64,000 nucleotides of DNA, taken from the NCBI GenBank assembly GCA_017577945.1, contig PKQS01000014.1, forward strand, positions 1-64,000. Direction: 5' to 3'. The notes beneath the pieces are model-generated. The model worked only from the letters and a program-made list of their open reading frames with translations, ran no database searches and was not told the origin of the DNA. This DNA is from Bacillota bacterium. GTDB taxonomy: Bacteria; Bacillota; Limnochordia; Limnochordales; ZCTH02-B6. Shown here piece after piece: positions 15,824 to 25,852 of the stretch. Position numbers and translations under genes: made by a program. Position 1 is the first letter of the stretch. Each line of letters starts with the position of its first letter.

Positions 15824-17220
15824 TGCCCTTCCTCTCGGGCCTCAGGCTTCTTGTGGCTACGCCGGCGCCGCCGCTTGCCGCCGCCGTTGTGGCCTGCTTT
15901 GGGCGCCGCTTTGGCTTTGCCGCGCCGCGAGCGCCCTTTGCGCGCTTTGCCGCGCGGCCTGCCGGCCGTGGCTCTGGCCAGCTCTTCGTCCAGGCCGGCC
16001 CCGTCCAGCAGCACCAGCTCGCGCAGGACTTCGGCCAGCTCCGCGTCTTCGTCCGGACCCAGCCCCGCCAGGCCCGGCCCCTCCTCCGGCCGCAAACGCT
16101 CCGCGGGGCCGCCCGCGTCGTCTTCCAGCTCGCTTTCCCGCTCGACCGCTTCGATCCAGCTCTGCGCCGGCTCCGCCTCCAGCGCCGCCGCGTACTCGCC
16201 GCCACCGGCCGCATACTGGTCGCCGGCCGCCATGTCCCATGTCAGATCGTCCAGGTCCTCCGCCGCCTCGTCGTACGACTCGTCGTATGCCTCGTCGTAC
16301 GGCTCCACGCCGGCGGCTCCCGCCGCGGCATCCGCACCTTCGCCCGCCAGCTTGCCCGTCAGCGCCACCGCCTCGCCGCTCTCAAACTGCTGCAGCGTAA
16401 CCGTAACGCGCCGGCCCTCGCCCAGATCGACCACCACGCTCTCTTTCGCCACCAGCACCTCGATGACGCGGCCGACCTGCACTTCCCCGGCCACGGTCAC
16501 CTGCACCTGGTCGCCCTCGGCGGGCAGCAAGGCGCGGATTTTACGGTACGTGTCGTTTTCGAATTTCAGGCAGCACTTGAGCCGGCCGCACTGCCCCGTC
16601 AGCTTGGACGGGTTCAGCGACAGCCGCTGCTCTTTCGCCATGCGGATCGACACCGGCTCAAACTCGCCCATCCACGTGGCGCAGCACAGCTCCCGGCCGC
16701 AAGCGCCGATGCCGCCCACTTCCTTGGCCTCGTCGCGCACGCCGATTTGCCGTAGCTCGATGCGAACGCCGAACTGGCGCGCCAGGTCCCGCACCAGCTG
16801 GCGAAAGTCCACCCGCGTTTCGGACGTGAAAAAGAAGGTCAGGCGATTGCGGTCGAAGGTGTACTCCGTATTGACGAGGCGCATCGGCAAGCCCCGAGCC
16901 GCAATGCGCTCCAGCGCGAAGGCGTGGGCGATGCGCTCCAGCTCCCGGTTGGCCAGCAGCTGGTCGTAGTCCTCCCGCACGGCCTCCCGGAGCACCGGGC
17001 GAATGGGCGGCACCACGGCGCTTTCCGGCACCATTTTCACGGGGGTGACCACTTCGCCGAACTCAACGCCCGCCGCCGTCTCCACCAGCACCCGGTCGCC
17101 GGGCACCAGCTCCAGCTCCCCGGGGTCGAAGTAGTATATCTTTCCGGCCCGCTTGAAACGGACGCCGACGACACGCACCAGCTGTTCGACGGTTTGCTGC
17201 TCGGCAGCCGCCTCGGCCAT
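15820..17220 (-). CDS. ricT: PSP1-domain protein RicT/YaaT
   Basis: A 466-residue protein; B. subtilis RicT is about 275. Residues 10-280 are the PSP1 domain with the diagnostic cysteines GACGRELCCATW and GQCGRLKCCLKFE, which in the Ric (Y-) complex help ligate [4Fe-4S] clusters. RicT stimulates RNase Y-dependent mRNA processing and is needed for sporulation and competence in Bacillus. The extra C-terminal 190 residues are first strongly acidic with repeated DEAYDESYDE-like units and then end in a Lys/Arg/Gly-rich tail (GKARKGRSRRGKAK), unusual for the family. The ATG at 17220 follows GGGGAG. It lies 14 bases after holB. ricA and ricF are not in this window. Confidence 0.93.
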   Translation of the reverse strand: MAEAAAEQQTVEQLVRVVGVRFKRAGKIYYFDPGELELVPGDRVLVETAAGVEFGEVVTPVKMVPESAVVPPIRPVLREAVREDYDQLLANRELERIAHAFALERIAARGLPMRLVNTEYTFDRNRLTFFFTSETRVDFRQLVRDLARQFGVRIELRQIGVRDEAKEVGGIGACGRELCCATWMGEFEPVSIRMAKEQRLSLNPSKLTGQCGRLKCCLKFENDTYRKIRALLPAEGDQVQVTVAGEVQVGRVIEVLVAKESVVVDLGEGRRVTVTLQQFESGEAVALTGKLAGEGADAAAGAAGVEPYDEAYDESYDEAAEDLDDLTWDMAAGDQYAAGGGEYAAALEAEPAQSWIEAVERESELEDDAGGPAERLRPEEGPGLAGLGPDEDAELAEVLRELVLLDGAGLDEELARATAGRPRGKARKGRSRRGKAKAAPKAGHNGGGKRRRRRSHKKPEAREEGQ

Positions 17221-17234
17221 GGGAATTCTCCCCT

Positions 17235-18257
17235 CTATGCCACGACCGGCCGCCCGCACGCGGCCAAGTCGACGAACAAGACGTCCACGAGCGAACGCAG
17301 GCCCACGTTGTCCGCCAGGCGCCGGCGAAACGCCAGCACGTGCTCCAGCGCCGCCAGGACGGCGTCAGGCGCCATGGCCGCGGCCCAGCGTTCCAGCTCG
17401 TCTTTCAGATCCACGTTCACGAGCCACGTTTCCGGCTCGCGCAGCGCATCGGGCCGGTGCTGCACCAGCAGCACGTCCCGCAGCCAAATTTGCAAGATGT
17501 CCAGCATCTCGACCAGCTCGTCGCGGCGCTTGTGCCAGCTCTCCGCCAAGCGCGGGGCGGCGGTGATGTCCGAACGCCGCAGCTCCGCGAAAAAGTCCAG
17601 CGCCGCCCGGCGCCGCTGCAAGAGCTCCTCGGGCGAAAGCCGCGTCGCCGCTTCGATGCTGCCGTCGCCCAGAGCCGCCCCGAGCTCCGCCGCGTCGCCG
17701 TAGCCGAAACGCTCCCGCAAGATGCCCGCGGCCACGTCTTTCGGCAGCGGCCCGAAGCGGACGACGACGCAGCGCGACACGATGGTGGGCAGAAGGGGCG
17801 TTTCGTTGTGTGCGATTAAGATCAACACCGTCTCGCCCGGCGGCTCTTCCAGCACTTTCAGCAACGCGTTTTGCGCTTGCTCCGTGGCGGTGTCGACGGC
17901 TTCGACCAGAAACACCTTGCAGCGCCCGCGGACGGCTTTCAGCATGGCCTGCTGCTGCAGGGCCCGCACCTGATCGATCAAGATCTTGTCGCCTTCGGGT
18001 TCCACCCAGAACACGTCCACGTGCCGGCGCGCCGCCACGTCGACGCACGCGGGACACTCCCCGCACGGCCGCTGCGCGGGATCACCCGCTTCGCACACCA
18101 CGCCGGCGGCGACCATCTCCGCCGTCGTGGCCTTGCCGACGCCTTTCGGGCCCACGAAGAGATACGCGTGCGCGAGGCGGCCCGTCCGCAAGGCGTTGCG
18201 CAGCATATGCACCGCGGCCGGCTGTCCGCGGATGTCCCAGCGGTCTTTGACGCTCAT
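17235..18257 (-). CDS. holB: DNA polymerase III subunit delta'
   Basis: A 340-residue clamp-loader subunit. The N-terminal AAA+ domain has Walker A GPKGVGKAT (36-44), a zinc module formed by C55, C65, C68 and C71, the ALLKVLEEPP box and the sensor-1 region SRCVVVRF. The C-terminal part is the helical collar domain. In the clamp loader it works with DnaX, which is encoded 7.6 kb away in this window. The ATG at 18257 has only a weak GAG upstream. The gene lies between yaaR and ricT as in B. subtilis. Confidence 0.95.
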   Translation of the reverse strand: MSVKDRWDIRGQPAAVHMLRNALRTGRLAHAYLFVGPKGVGKATTAEMVAAGVVCEAGDPAQRPCGECPACVDVAARRHVDVFWVEPEGDKILIDQVRALQQQAMLKAVRGRCKVFLVEAVDTATEQAQNALLKVLEEPPGETVLILIAHNETPLLPTIVSRCVVVRFGPLPKDVAAGILRERFGYGDAAELGAALGDGSIEAATRLSPEELLQRRRAALDFFAELRRSDITAAPRLAESWHKRRDELVEMLDILQIWLRDVLLVQHRPDALREPETWLVNVDLKDELERWAAAMAPDAVLAALEHVLAFRRRLADNVGLRSLVDVLFVDLAACGRPVVA

Positions 18258-18278
18258 CTCGAGTTCACTATACCGTTC

Positions 18279-19468
<1,190 letters not shown>

Positions 19469-21001
19469 TCATTCCTCGTCGTTCAGCGGCACCGGCATAA
19501 TGAGCACCCGGCGGTTCGGCTCCTCGCCGATGCTGGTGGAGCGAAGCCGCGCCCGGGCGACGATGTCGTGCTGCAGGCGGCGCAGGTGCGCCTTGCGCGG
19601 CGGCAGCTCCACGGGCTCCGGTTTTTGCAGCACCCGCTGGATGCCTTCTTCCGCTTCCAGAATGGCTTCGGCTTCTTCGTCGGAGCCTTCCATGAGCGAG
19701 GCGATAAAGTTTTGCAGCTGCGTCACCGTGTTGCTGCGGACGAAGTGAATCGGCATGCCGTCTCGCTCGGCGTCCCGCAGCCGCTTGGGCAGCTTGCGGT
19801 AGTGGCCCTTGAGCGTCAGCACCATGTGGGCGTGGCGCAAGTCGTCGGTGAGCTCCACCGGCGCCCGCAGCTCGGCGATGGCCCGCTCAAGCCGGTTGCG
19901 GCTGACGGCGTAGGGGTAGATGCGGATGACGCCGCTGAATTTCGGGCGCCCGTCCGCCAGCTCGTCCGCCTCCTCCAGCTCGTCGACGTCGAACGACTTC
20001 GTGATGTGGATCTCTCCGGACTGGGTCCGGCTGCGGATTTCCGGCCGCGGCGTCATGCCCCGCAGCCAGAGGTCCACCGTGGTGGCCACGTCGCGGTGCA
20101 CCGCCAGGCGGTCCCGGTCCTGCAGCTCGATGACGATGGGGAACGTAGGCGGCGCCTTGCGCTCCAGCACCGTCTTCTGCGTGCCCCGCTTGCGCGCTTC
20201 CTCGTCGCCCAGCGTCACCACCTGAATGCCGCCGATGAGATCCGACAGCGACGGGTTCAGCACCAGGTTTTCCAGCGTGTTGCCGTGGGCCGTCGCCACC
20301 AGCTGCACGCCCCGCTCCGCGATGGTGCGGGCCGCCAGCGCTTCTTCCTCGGTGCTGATCTCGTCGATGACGATGACTTCCGGCATGTGGTTTTCGACGG
20401 CCTCAATCATGACCTTGGCTTGCTGCCGCGTGTTGGGCACCTGCATGCGCCGCGCGTGGCCGATAGCCGGATGCGGAACGTCGCCGTCGCCGGCGATTTC
20501 GTTGGACGTGTCGACGATGACGACCCGCTTGTTCAGCTCGTCCGCCAGCACCCGCGCCGTTTCCCGCAGCATGGTGGTCTTGCCCACGCCCGGCCGGCCC
20601 AGCAGCAAGATGCTCTGGCCCGACTCGATGACGTCGCGGATGATGTCGATGGTGCCGAACACGGCCCGGCCGATGCGGCACGTCAGCCCGACGATGACGC
20701 CCTTGCGGTTGCGAATGGCTGAGATGCGGTGCAGCGTCGCCTCGATGCCGGCCCGGTTGTCGTCGCCGAACTCCCCCACGCGCTGCACCACGTAGTCGAT
20801 ATCCTCGCGGGTGACGGGCTCCTCGCTGAGGTAGACGAAACCATCGCGAAAGCGGGCTTCGGGCTTGCGCCCCAGGTCAAGCACGATCTCCAGCAGCTCC
20901 GAGAAATTGCCGAGGCTGACCAGCGCGTCCCGCACCCGCGGCGGCAGCACGTTCAGCAGCTTATCCAGGTCGTCGACGATTTCTTCGCGCCTGGCCACCA
21001 C
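19469..21001 (-). CDS. SpoIIIAA-like AAA ATPase with C-terminal R3H domain
   Basis: A 510-residue cytoplasmic ATPase. Walker [10 protein letters not shown] is at 135-143 and Walker B VIVIDE at 209-214; the surrounding sequence ([21 protein letters not shown]) is typical of the SpoIIIAA/single-stranded nucleic-acid-binding R3H ATPase family. The tail contains an R-x3-H motif (RRLQH) in the region 460-500, where an R3H nucleic-acid-binding domain is expected. Its biological role is not established. The GTG at 21001 follows GAGGTGAC. It sits between the speA-like gene (3-base gap) and tmk, an insertion relative to the B. subtilis order. Confidence 0.85.
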   Translation of the reverse strand: MVARREEIVDDLDKLLNVLPPRVRDALVSLGNFSELLEIVLDLGRKPEARFRDGFVYLSEEPVTREDIDYVVQRVGEFGDDNRAGIEATLHRISAIRNRKGVIVGLTCRIGRAVFGTIDIIRDVIESGQSILLLGRPGVGKTTMLRETARVLADELNKRVVIVDTSNEIAGDGDVPHPAIGHARRMQVPNTRQQAKVMIEAVENHMPEVIVIDEISTEEEALAARTIAERGVQLVATAHGNTLENLVLNPSLSDLIGGIQVVTLGDEEARKRGTQKTVLERKAPPTFPIVIELQDRDRLAVHRDVATTVDLWLRGMTPRPEIRSRTQSGEIHITKSFDVDELEEADELADGRPKFSGVIRIYPYAVSRNRLERAIAELRAPVELTDDLRHAHMVLTLKGHYRKLPKRLRDAERDGMPIHFVRSNTVTQLQNFIASLMEGSDEEAEAILEAEEGIQRVLQKPEPVELPPRKAHLRRLQHDIVARARLRSTSIGEEPNRRVLIMPVPLNDEE

Positions 21002-21004
21002 ACG

Positions 21005-22462
21005 TCACCTCGCTTCGACGACGCGCACGGCGGGAGCCTCGGGGCTGCCCGCAAGGCCGCGCACTTCGCCGCCTTTGTCTAAGATTGCCTGCAAGTACTC
21101 CACCGCTTCCGCGGATACCTGCTCTCCCGGGCACAGCACCGGCACGCCCGGCGGGTACGGGCAGACGACGTCCGCCGCCACCAGGCCCACCGCCTCCCGC
21201 AGCGGCACTGCCCGCGTGCGGCCCAGCGCCGCCTCGCGCGGCCGCATGACCAGCCGCCCCGCGCCGCGCAAGGCACCCGACGGATCCAGGGCCGCTTCGT
21301 CCCACGGCGCCCAGGGCGACCCCGGCGGCGGCGCCTCGCACGCCAGCCGTTCCAGCGCGCCGCACAGCCTGGCCACCGTCTCCTCGTCGTCGCCCAGCGT
21401 CGCCAGCGCCAGCACGTGCCGCGCCGTAGCCATCTCCACCTGCACGCCCATCCGCCGCAGCGCCGCCGCGGCCGCGTAGCCGTTCCAGCCCGCCCCGTCC
21501 ACGGCGATGAGCAGCTTGGTCGGATCCTGAAGCCGCACCCGCCGCAGCCCGGGCAGGCGGGCCACCGCCGCCTCCACCCGCGCCGCCGCCTCCAGCGCCT
21601 TGCTCGCCAGCCGGCGCCCCTCCAGCGCCATTTGCCGGCGCGCGGCGTCCAGCGACCCCAAGAGCAGCGCCGACGGGCTGGTGGACTGCAAAATCCCCAG
21701 CACCGTCTCCACGGCCGCTCGCGGCAGCGCGCCGTCGCGCCCCAGCAGCCACGACGCCTGCGTTAGCGCTCCCAGCAGCTTGTGGGGGCTTTGCGCGCTG
21801 GCGTCGGCGCCCACGGCCACCGCCCGCGGCGGCAAATCCGGGTGCCAGCCGAAGTGCGGCCCGTGGGCTTCGTCCACCAAGACGATCATACCCCTCTTCC
21901 TGGCCGCCCGCACGATGGCCGGCAAATCAGCCGTGGCCCCCTCGTACGTCGGGTACGTCACAAGCACCGCGGCCGCGTCGGGATGCTCCTCCATGGCCCG
22001 CTCCCACGCAGACGGCGCAGGCGGCAGCCACACGCCGAGGGCTTGGTCGTACACGGGATCCACGTAGACCGGCCACGCGTCGGCCAGCACCACCGCGCCC
22101 ACCACCGAACGGTGGCTGTTGCGAGCCACGATGATCTTGCGCCCCGCCGCGGCGGCCAGCACCATCGCGTGCACGCCGACGGTGGTGCCGTTGACGAGAA
22201 AGAAGCAGTAGTCGGCGCCCAGCGCCTCGGCGGCCAGCCGTTGCGCCGCGGCCAGCGCCTCCGTCCAGCTGTCGTTGAAGCGGGGAGAAAGAAGCACATC
22301 GGAAACGTCCACGCGCAGCGCCGCCGCGCCGAGCGTGGCCAAGAGGAAGGGATCTGCGCCGCGGCCCTGTTTGTGGCCGGGCGTGTGGAAAGGCACGATG
22401 CCGCCGGCGGCGTACGCCGCCACGGCTTCCAAGAACGGCGTTTCCTTCTGGCTGAGGTCCAA
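21005..22462 (-). CDS. speA: Orn/Lys/Arg decarboxylase-family PLP enzyme
   Basis: A 485-residue fold-type I PLP enzyme of the short (YaaO/SpeA) branch, whose B. subtilis member is an arginine decarboxylase for polyamine synthesis. Recognisable parts: PFHTPGHKQG near the N-terminus, NGTTVGVHAMVLAA, VDEAHGPHF, and SPHKLLGALTQ with the PLP lysine K228. The C-terminal small domain ends with the characteristic CPYPPGVPVLCPGE. Start is TTG at 22462; the nearest GGAGG is 14 bases away, so the exact start is less certain. Substrate specificity cannot be read from the sequence, so the symbol follows synteny. Confidence 0.9.
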   Translation of the reverse strand: MDLSQKETPFLEAVAAYAAGGIVPFHTPGHKQGRGADPFLLATLGAAALRVDVSDVLLSPRFNDSWTEALAAAQRLAAEALGADYCFFLVNGTTVGVHAMVLAAAAGRKIIVARNSHRSVVGAVVLADAWPVYVDPVYDQALGVWLPPAPSAWERAMEEHPDAAAVLVTYPTYEGATADLPAIVRAARKRGMIVLVDEAHGPHFGWHPDLPPRAVAVGADASAQSPHKLLGALTQASWLLGRDGALPRAAVETVLGILQSTSPSALLLGSLDAARRQMALEGRRLASKALEAAARVEAAVARLPGLRRVRLQDPTKLLIAVDGAGWNGYAAAAALRRMGVQVEMATARHVLALATLGDDEETVARLCGALERLACEAPPPGSPWAPWDEAALDPSGALRGAGRLVMRPREAALGRTRAVPLREAVGLVAADVVCPYPPGVPVLCPGEQVSAEAVEYLQAILDKGGEVRGLAGSPEAPAVRVVEAR

Positions 22463-22538
22463 CCTGGGGACGCAAGCCTCCCTGGGCGCTGAGGTCGTGT
22501 CCTGTCGGGCGCGGCGTGCGCCGCGCTCGATTCATTTC

Positions 22539-22547
22539 ATTATAGCA
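22539..22547 (-). promoter_or_regulatory. Extended -10 promoter of the speA-R3H-tmk cluster
   Basis: On the minus strand TGCTATAAT forms a perfect extended -10 element about 75 bases before the decarboxylase start. No good -35 is seen at 17 bases. Confidence 0.65.
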
Positions 22548-22638
22548 CGACTACAGTTTATTTCTCATATCTCATTAGGGCCGCCGGGCAGGAATTTCCC
22601 GAGAGGTGTTTAAACCTCATAAATCGCAATCATTGGCC

Positions 22639-22648
22639 TTGTTAACAA
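22639..22648. promoter_or_regulatory. Small palindrome in the divergent region before the HTH-TPR gene
   Basis: TTGTTAACAA is a perfect 10-bp palindrome about 100 bases upstream of the HTH-TPR regulator. It could be an operator for that regulator; this is a position-based guess. Confidence 0.3.
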
Positions 22649-22748
22649 ACAGGAAAGGCAAGCAGCGGGCTGAAAAGGAACGAAAACCTTGCGCGGGCTA
22701 CTATTTCCGTACGAAAACGGTGACGATATAGGAAAAGAGGTGAAGCCG

Positions 22749-24092
22749 ATGGCGGAGCGCCGCATGACGCTGGGCGAAAAAGTTCGGGCGCTGCGACTGC
22801 AGCTGGGCATGACGCAGGCCGAGCTGGCCGGCGAAGAGTTTACGAAAAGCTTTATCAGTCAAATTGAAAAAAACCAGGCCCGCCCGTCGCTGAAAAGCCT
22901 GCGCATTTTTGCGCAGCGCCTCAACCGTCCCATAAGCTATTTCCTCGACGACGAATACGACACCTCGCCGACGCCCTCGGAAGCGCAGCGGCACCTGTCC
23001 ACGGCCGACGTGCTGGAGCGCCAGGGCAAGTACGACGAGGCGCTGCAACTGTATGAGCAGGCGCTGAACGAATGCGCGCCCACCGATTACGCCCTGCGCG
23101 GGCAAATTTACCGCCGGCGGGCGCGGGCGCTGCTGGCGCTGGACCAGCGGAAAGCCGCGGTGCAGGCGCTGGAGCTGGCGGCCGAAGAGTTCCGGCTGGC
23201 GCGGGACACGGCGGCCCGGGCGGAAGTGGACCAGCTGCTGGGCGACGTGTACCGGCAGATGAACCAGAAAGAGGCGGCCATTACGCACTACGAGCGGGCG
23301 CTGCTCCTGTACGAGGAGGGGCTGGCGCCGCAGTCGGACACCGAGCCGTCTTTCGCCATGCTGCGGCTGTTGACGGAGCTGGGCTTGACGCTGGCCGCGG
23401 TGGGCCGTTACGAGGCGGCGCAGAAGTATTTGAAGCGGGCGGAGTCGCTGGCGGCCCAAGTCAAGACCATGTACCGCTGGGGCGACTTGTGCCGCACCAT
23501 GAGCAAAGTGGAGAAAGAACTGGGCAACCGGCGGGGGGCCGTTCAGTACGCCGAGCGGGCGGTGGCCTACTGCGACGCGATGCTGGACCACGTGACGCTG
23601 GTGCGGGCGTTGGTCGACCTGGGTGAGCTGCGGGCCGAGGAAGGCGGGCGCAAGGCAGCGGAGCCCATCTTCGAGCGGGCGCTGGACGTGGCTGAAGCGA
23701 TGGGCGACGCGGACGGCAAGAGCCTCGTGCGGGCCGCCCTCGCGAAGCTGGCCGAGAAAGACGGCGACATCAAGCGGGCCGTGGAGCTGTACGAGGCGGC
23801 GGTCAACACCAGCGAAGACGCGTGGCGGACGTCCGCCATTCGCCGCTCGCTGGCCGACTTGTTCAAGGCGCAGCAAAACTGGGAAGCGGCGGCCAAGCAG
23901 CTGGAGTCCAACGTGGCGTTCTTCCAGAAGAACCGCGCCACGCCGGCGCTCATCGAGACGTACACGGCGCTGGCCGAAGTGTACGAAGCCGCCGGCCTGA
24001 AAGAAGACGCGGAGCGCTGCCTGAAGCTGTCGCTGGAGCTGTACCGCAAGCAGTCGGAAGAGGCGAAAAGCGAAAGCGGCGTCAGCCGCTGA
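22749..24092 (+). CDS. XRE-family HTH regulator with TPR repeats
   Basis: A 447-residue regulator. Residues 5-65 are a Cro/C1-type helix-turn-helix (LGEKVRALRLQLGMTQAELA, SFISQIEKNQARPSLKSLRIFA). Residues 75-445 form a long array of tetratricopeptide repeats, with repeated A..LE..G...EAL..YE patterns. This architecture occurs in Gram-positive peptide-responsive regulators (the PlcR/Rgg/Rap neighbourhood) and in general stress regulators; no cognate peptide gene is seen. The ATG at 22749 is seven bases after GAGGTG; a longer open frame upstream lacks a ribosome site. It is convergent with bofA. Confidence 0.88.
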   Translation: MAERRMTLGEKVRALRLQLGMTQAELAGEEFTKSFISQIEKNQARPSLKSLRIFAQRLNRPISYFLDDEYDTSPTPSEAQRHLSTADVLERQGKYDEALQLYEQALNECAPTDYALRGQIYRRRARALLALDQRKAAVQALELAAEEFRLARDTAARAEVDQLLGDVYRQMNQKEAAITHYERALLLYEEGLAPQSDTEPSFAMLRLLTELGLTLAAVGRYEAAQKYLKRAESLAAQVKTMYRWGDLCRTMSKVEKELGNRRGAVQYAERAVAYCDAMLDHVTLVRALVDLGELRAEEGGRKAAEPIFERALDVAEAMGDADGKSLVRAALAKLAEKDGDIKRAVELYEAAVNTSEDAWRTSAIRRSLADLFKAQQNWEAAAKQLESNVAFFQKNRATPALIETYTALAEVYEAAGLKEDAERCLKLSLELYRKQSEEAKSESGVSR

Positions 24093-24122
24093 GCGCGAAA
24101 GGCGGCGCGCCGAGCCTTTCCG

Positions 24123-24389
24123 CTAAAGAAGCAAGTATTGGAGCGCCACCAGCAGCGCGACGCCCGGAAGGCCCAGCAGCCCGGCCACCAGCGCGGTGAC
24201 GGGATTGATGGGCACGTAGACGCCGAGAACGAAGCGGCCGAGGAAGTTGACGACGGCCAGCAGCAGCGCGCCGGCCAGGACGTTCACGACCAGCCGCACG
24301 ACAATGCGCACCGGCAGCGCGAGCAGCCGGGCGATGAGGTACAGCAGCCCGAGGCCGAACAAGTACGCGACGATGACGCGCAGTTCCAT
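24123..24389 (-). CDS. bofA: BofA-family pro-sigma-K processing inhibitor
   Basis: An 88-residue protein with two to three membrane segments. The C-terminal NPVTALVAGLLGLPGVALLV matches the BofA core. In Bacillus, BofA sits in the forespore outer membrane with SpoIVFA and holds the SpoIVFB protease inactive until the sigma-K checkpoint passes. Its place after recR and yaaL is the same as in B. subtilis. Together with the Ric and SpoIIIAA-like genes it is the main sequence evidence that the organism sporulates. Confidence 0.88.
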   Translation of the reverse strand: MELRVIVAYLFGLGLLYLIARLLALPVRIVVRLVVNVLAGALLLAVVNFLGRFVLGVYVPINPVTALVAGLLGLPGVALLVALQYLLL

Positions 24390-24434
24390 GATGATTTCCG
24401 CTCCCGGTACAATCTACGGCCGGGGGCGGTTTCG

Positions 24435-24746
24435 TTAGTACCGTGCCCCGCGCCGGAGGTCGTCCAAGCGCGGCTCGACGTGCAGCCCGCGCTTGCGCGC
24501 CTCGTCGAGGAGGAACATGTAGCGCCGCTCCGCCGCGCCGATGGAAAAGATGGCGTAGTCGACCAAGCGGGGATCGGTGACGGTGTCGAAGTAGGTGCGG
24601 GCCCGCTGCCACTCGCGGTGTGCGTCCTCGACGGCCCGCAGCAGCTCCGCCCCTTCCGGATCCTGCGGCGCCGCCGGCTCGGCCCGCTTCGGCAGCAGTC
24701 CTCCCACGGCGTCCATGTACCGCGCCAACGTTCGCCTGAGACCCAC
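24435..24746 (-). CDS. yaaL: YaaL-family protein (DUF2508)
   Basis: A 103-residue soluble, mostly helical protein. The block LLRAVEDAHREWQRARTYF to DPRLVDYAIFSIGAAERRY matches the DUF2508 core, and the position between recR and bofA agrees. The start is set at GTG 24746, eight bases after GGGAGG; upstream in-frame sequence is Arg/Gly-rich and unlikely to be translated. The function is unknown throughout the family. Confidence 0.82.
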   Translation of the reverse strand: MGLRRTLARYMDAVGGLLPKRAEPAAPQDPEGAELLRAVEDAHREWQRARTYFDTVTDPRLVDYAIFSIGAAERRYMFLLDEARKRGLHVEPRLDDLRRGARY

Positions 24747-24836
24747 CGGCCGCCCTCCCTGGCGCCCGCCGCGCGGCCGCACCAAGCGCGCCGCGCTTGC
24801 GCCCGGCCCCACGCAGGCGGGCGTCCTTCGTGCGTC

Positions 24837-24873
24837 GGCCTGTCCCCGCTCTTCTTCGGCGGACAGGCCTTTT
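24837..24873 (+). other. Hairpin between recR and yaaL
   Basis: GGCCTGTCC (24837-24845) and GGACAGGCC (24861-24869) form a 9-bp stem with a 15-base loop. The T-run follows on the plus strand, where there is no gene to terminate. On the transcribed minus strand it has no T-run, so it may be an RNA-stability hairpin between recR and yaaL. Confidence 0.4.
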
Positions 24874-24913
24874 AAAGTATAGAAGCGCGCCGGTGGGAAT
24901 ATTCGCGCGCCGG

Positions 24914-25513
24914 CTACAGCTCCCGCCGCCCTTCCAGCGCCTTCACCAGCGTGACCTCGTCGACGTACTCCAGGTCGCCCCCGACGGGCATGCCGTGCGC
25001 CATGCGGGTCACTTTAACGCCCAGCGGCTTCAGCAGGCGAGCCAAGTACATGGCCGTCGCTTCGCCCTCGATGTTGGGATCCGTGGCCAAGATGACTTCC
25101 TTCACCGTGCCCTGCTGCAGGCGAGCCAGCAGTTCCTGAATTTTCAAGTCCTGCGGCCCCACGCCTTCCATGGGCGAGATGGCGCCGTGCAGCACGTGGT
25201 AGAGGCCCTTGTATTCGCGCGTCCGCTCCAGCGCCAGCACGTCTTTCGGCTCCTCCACCACGCAGATCACCGTCTTGTCCCGCGATCCGTCGGTGCAGAT
25301 GGGGCACGGGTCCACGTCGGTGAGCGTGTAGCAGACGGAGCAGTAAATGGTCTGCTCCCGCGCCTCCACGATGGCCCGGGCCAGATTGTGGGCTTCCTGC
25401 TTGGGAGCGGTGACGATGTAGTAGGCAAGGCGCTGCGCCGTCTTCGGGCCGATGCCCGGCAACTTGTTGAGCTCGTCCACAAGACGGGCGATAGGCTTGG
25501 CGTAGTGGCGCAT
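24914..25513 (-). CDS. recR: Recombination mediator RecR
   Basis: A 199-residue recombination protein that with RecO/RecF loads RecA at gaps. It has an N-terminal helix-hairpin-helix ([19 protein letters not shown]), a zinc finger with C58, C61, C70 and C73, and a Toprim domain ([27 protein letters not shown]). Full length. It begins six bases after ybaB, in the conserved dnaX-ybaB-recR cassette. Confidence 0.97.
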   Translation of the reverse strand: MRHYAKPIARLVDELNKLPGIGPKTAQRLAYYIVTAPKQEAHNLARAIVEAREQTIYCSVCYTLTDVDPCPICTDGSRDKTVICVVEEPKDVLALERTREYKGLYHVLHGAISPMEGVGPQDLKIQELLARLQQGTVKEVILATDPNIEGEATAMYLARLLKPLGVKVTRMAHGMPVGGDLEYVDEVTLVKALEGRREL

Positions 25514-25519
25514 ACCGAC

Positions 25520-25852
25520 TTACAGCCCCGGGAAGCCAGGAATGTTCAGCGCGCCCGTCACTTTGGCCATCTCGTTGGCCGCCATTTCCTTCGACGCCCG
25601 CAGCGCTTCGTTGACGGCGGCCAAGACCATGTCCTGCAGCATCTCGACGTCTTGTGGATCGACGGCTTCCGGGGCAATGGTGATGCGGACGATCTCCTGA
25701 TGCCCGTTGGCCACCGCGGTCACCATGCCGCCACCCGCCGTGGCCTCCACCGTCTTGGCGGCCAGCTCCTCTTGGACGCGCGCCATATCCTGCTGGATCT
25801 TTTGCACTTGCTTCATCATCTTGCTCATGTTGCCGAGGTTGCGCAAATTCAT
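25520..25852 (-). CDS. ybaB: YbaB/EbfC nucleoid-associated protein
   Basis: A 110-residue DNA-binding protein with a long N-terminal coiled-coil (NMSKMMKQVQKIQQDMARVQEEL) and the beta-hairpin core GGGMVTAVANGHQEIVRI. It is yaaK in B. subtilis. The ATG at 25852 overlaps the dnaX stop (ATGA); longer upstream reading is inside dnaX. It is co-transcribed with dnaX and recR. Confidence 0.95.
   Translation of the reverse strand: MNLRNLGNMSKMMKQVQKIQQDMARVQEELAAKTVEATAGGGMVTAVANGHQEIVRITIAPEAVDPQDVEMLQDMVLAAVNEALRASKEMAANEMAKVTGALNIPGFPGL

Noticed and set aside
24837..24873. Intrinsic terminator between recR and yaaL
   Set aside because: The T-run is on the plus strand where no gene ends; on the transcribed strand there is none.
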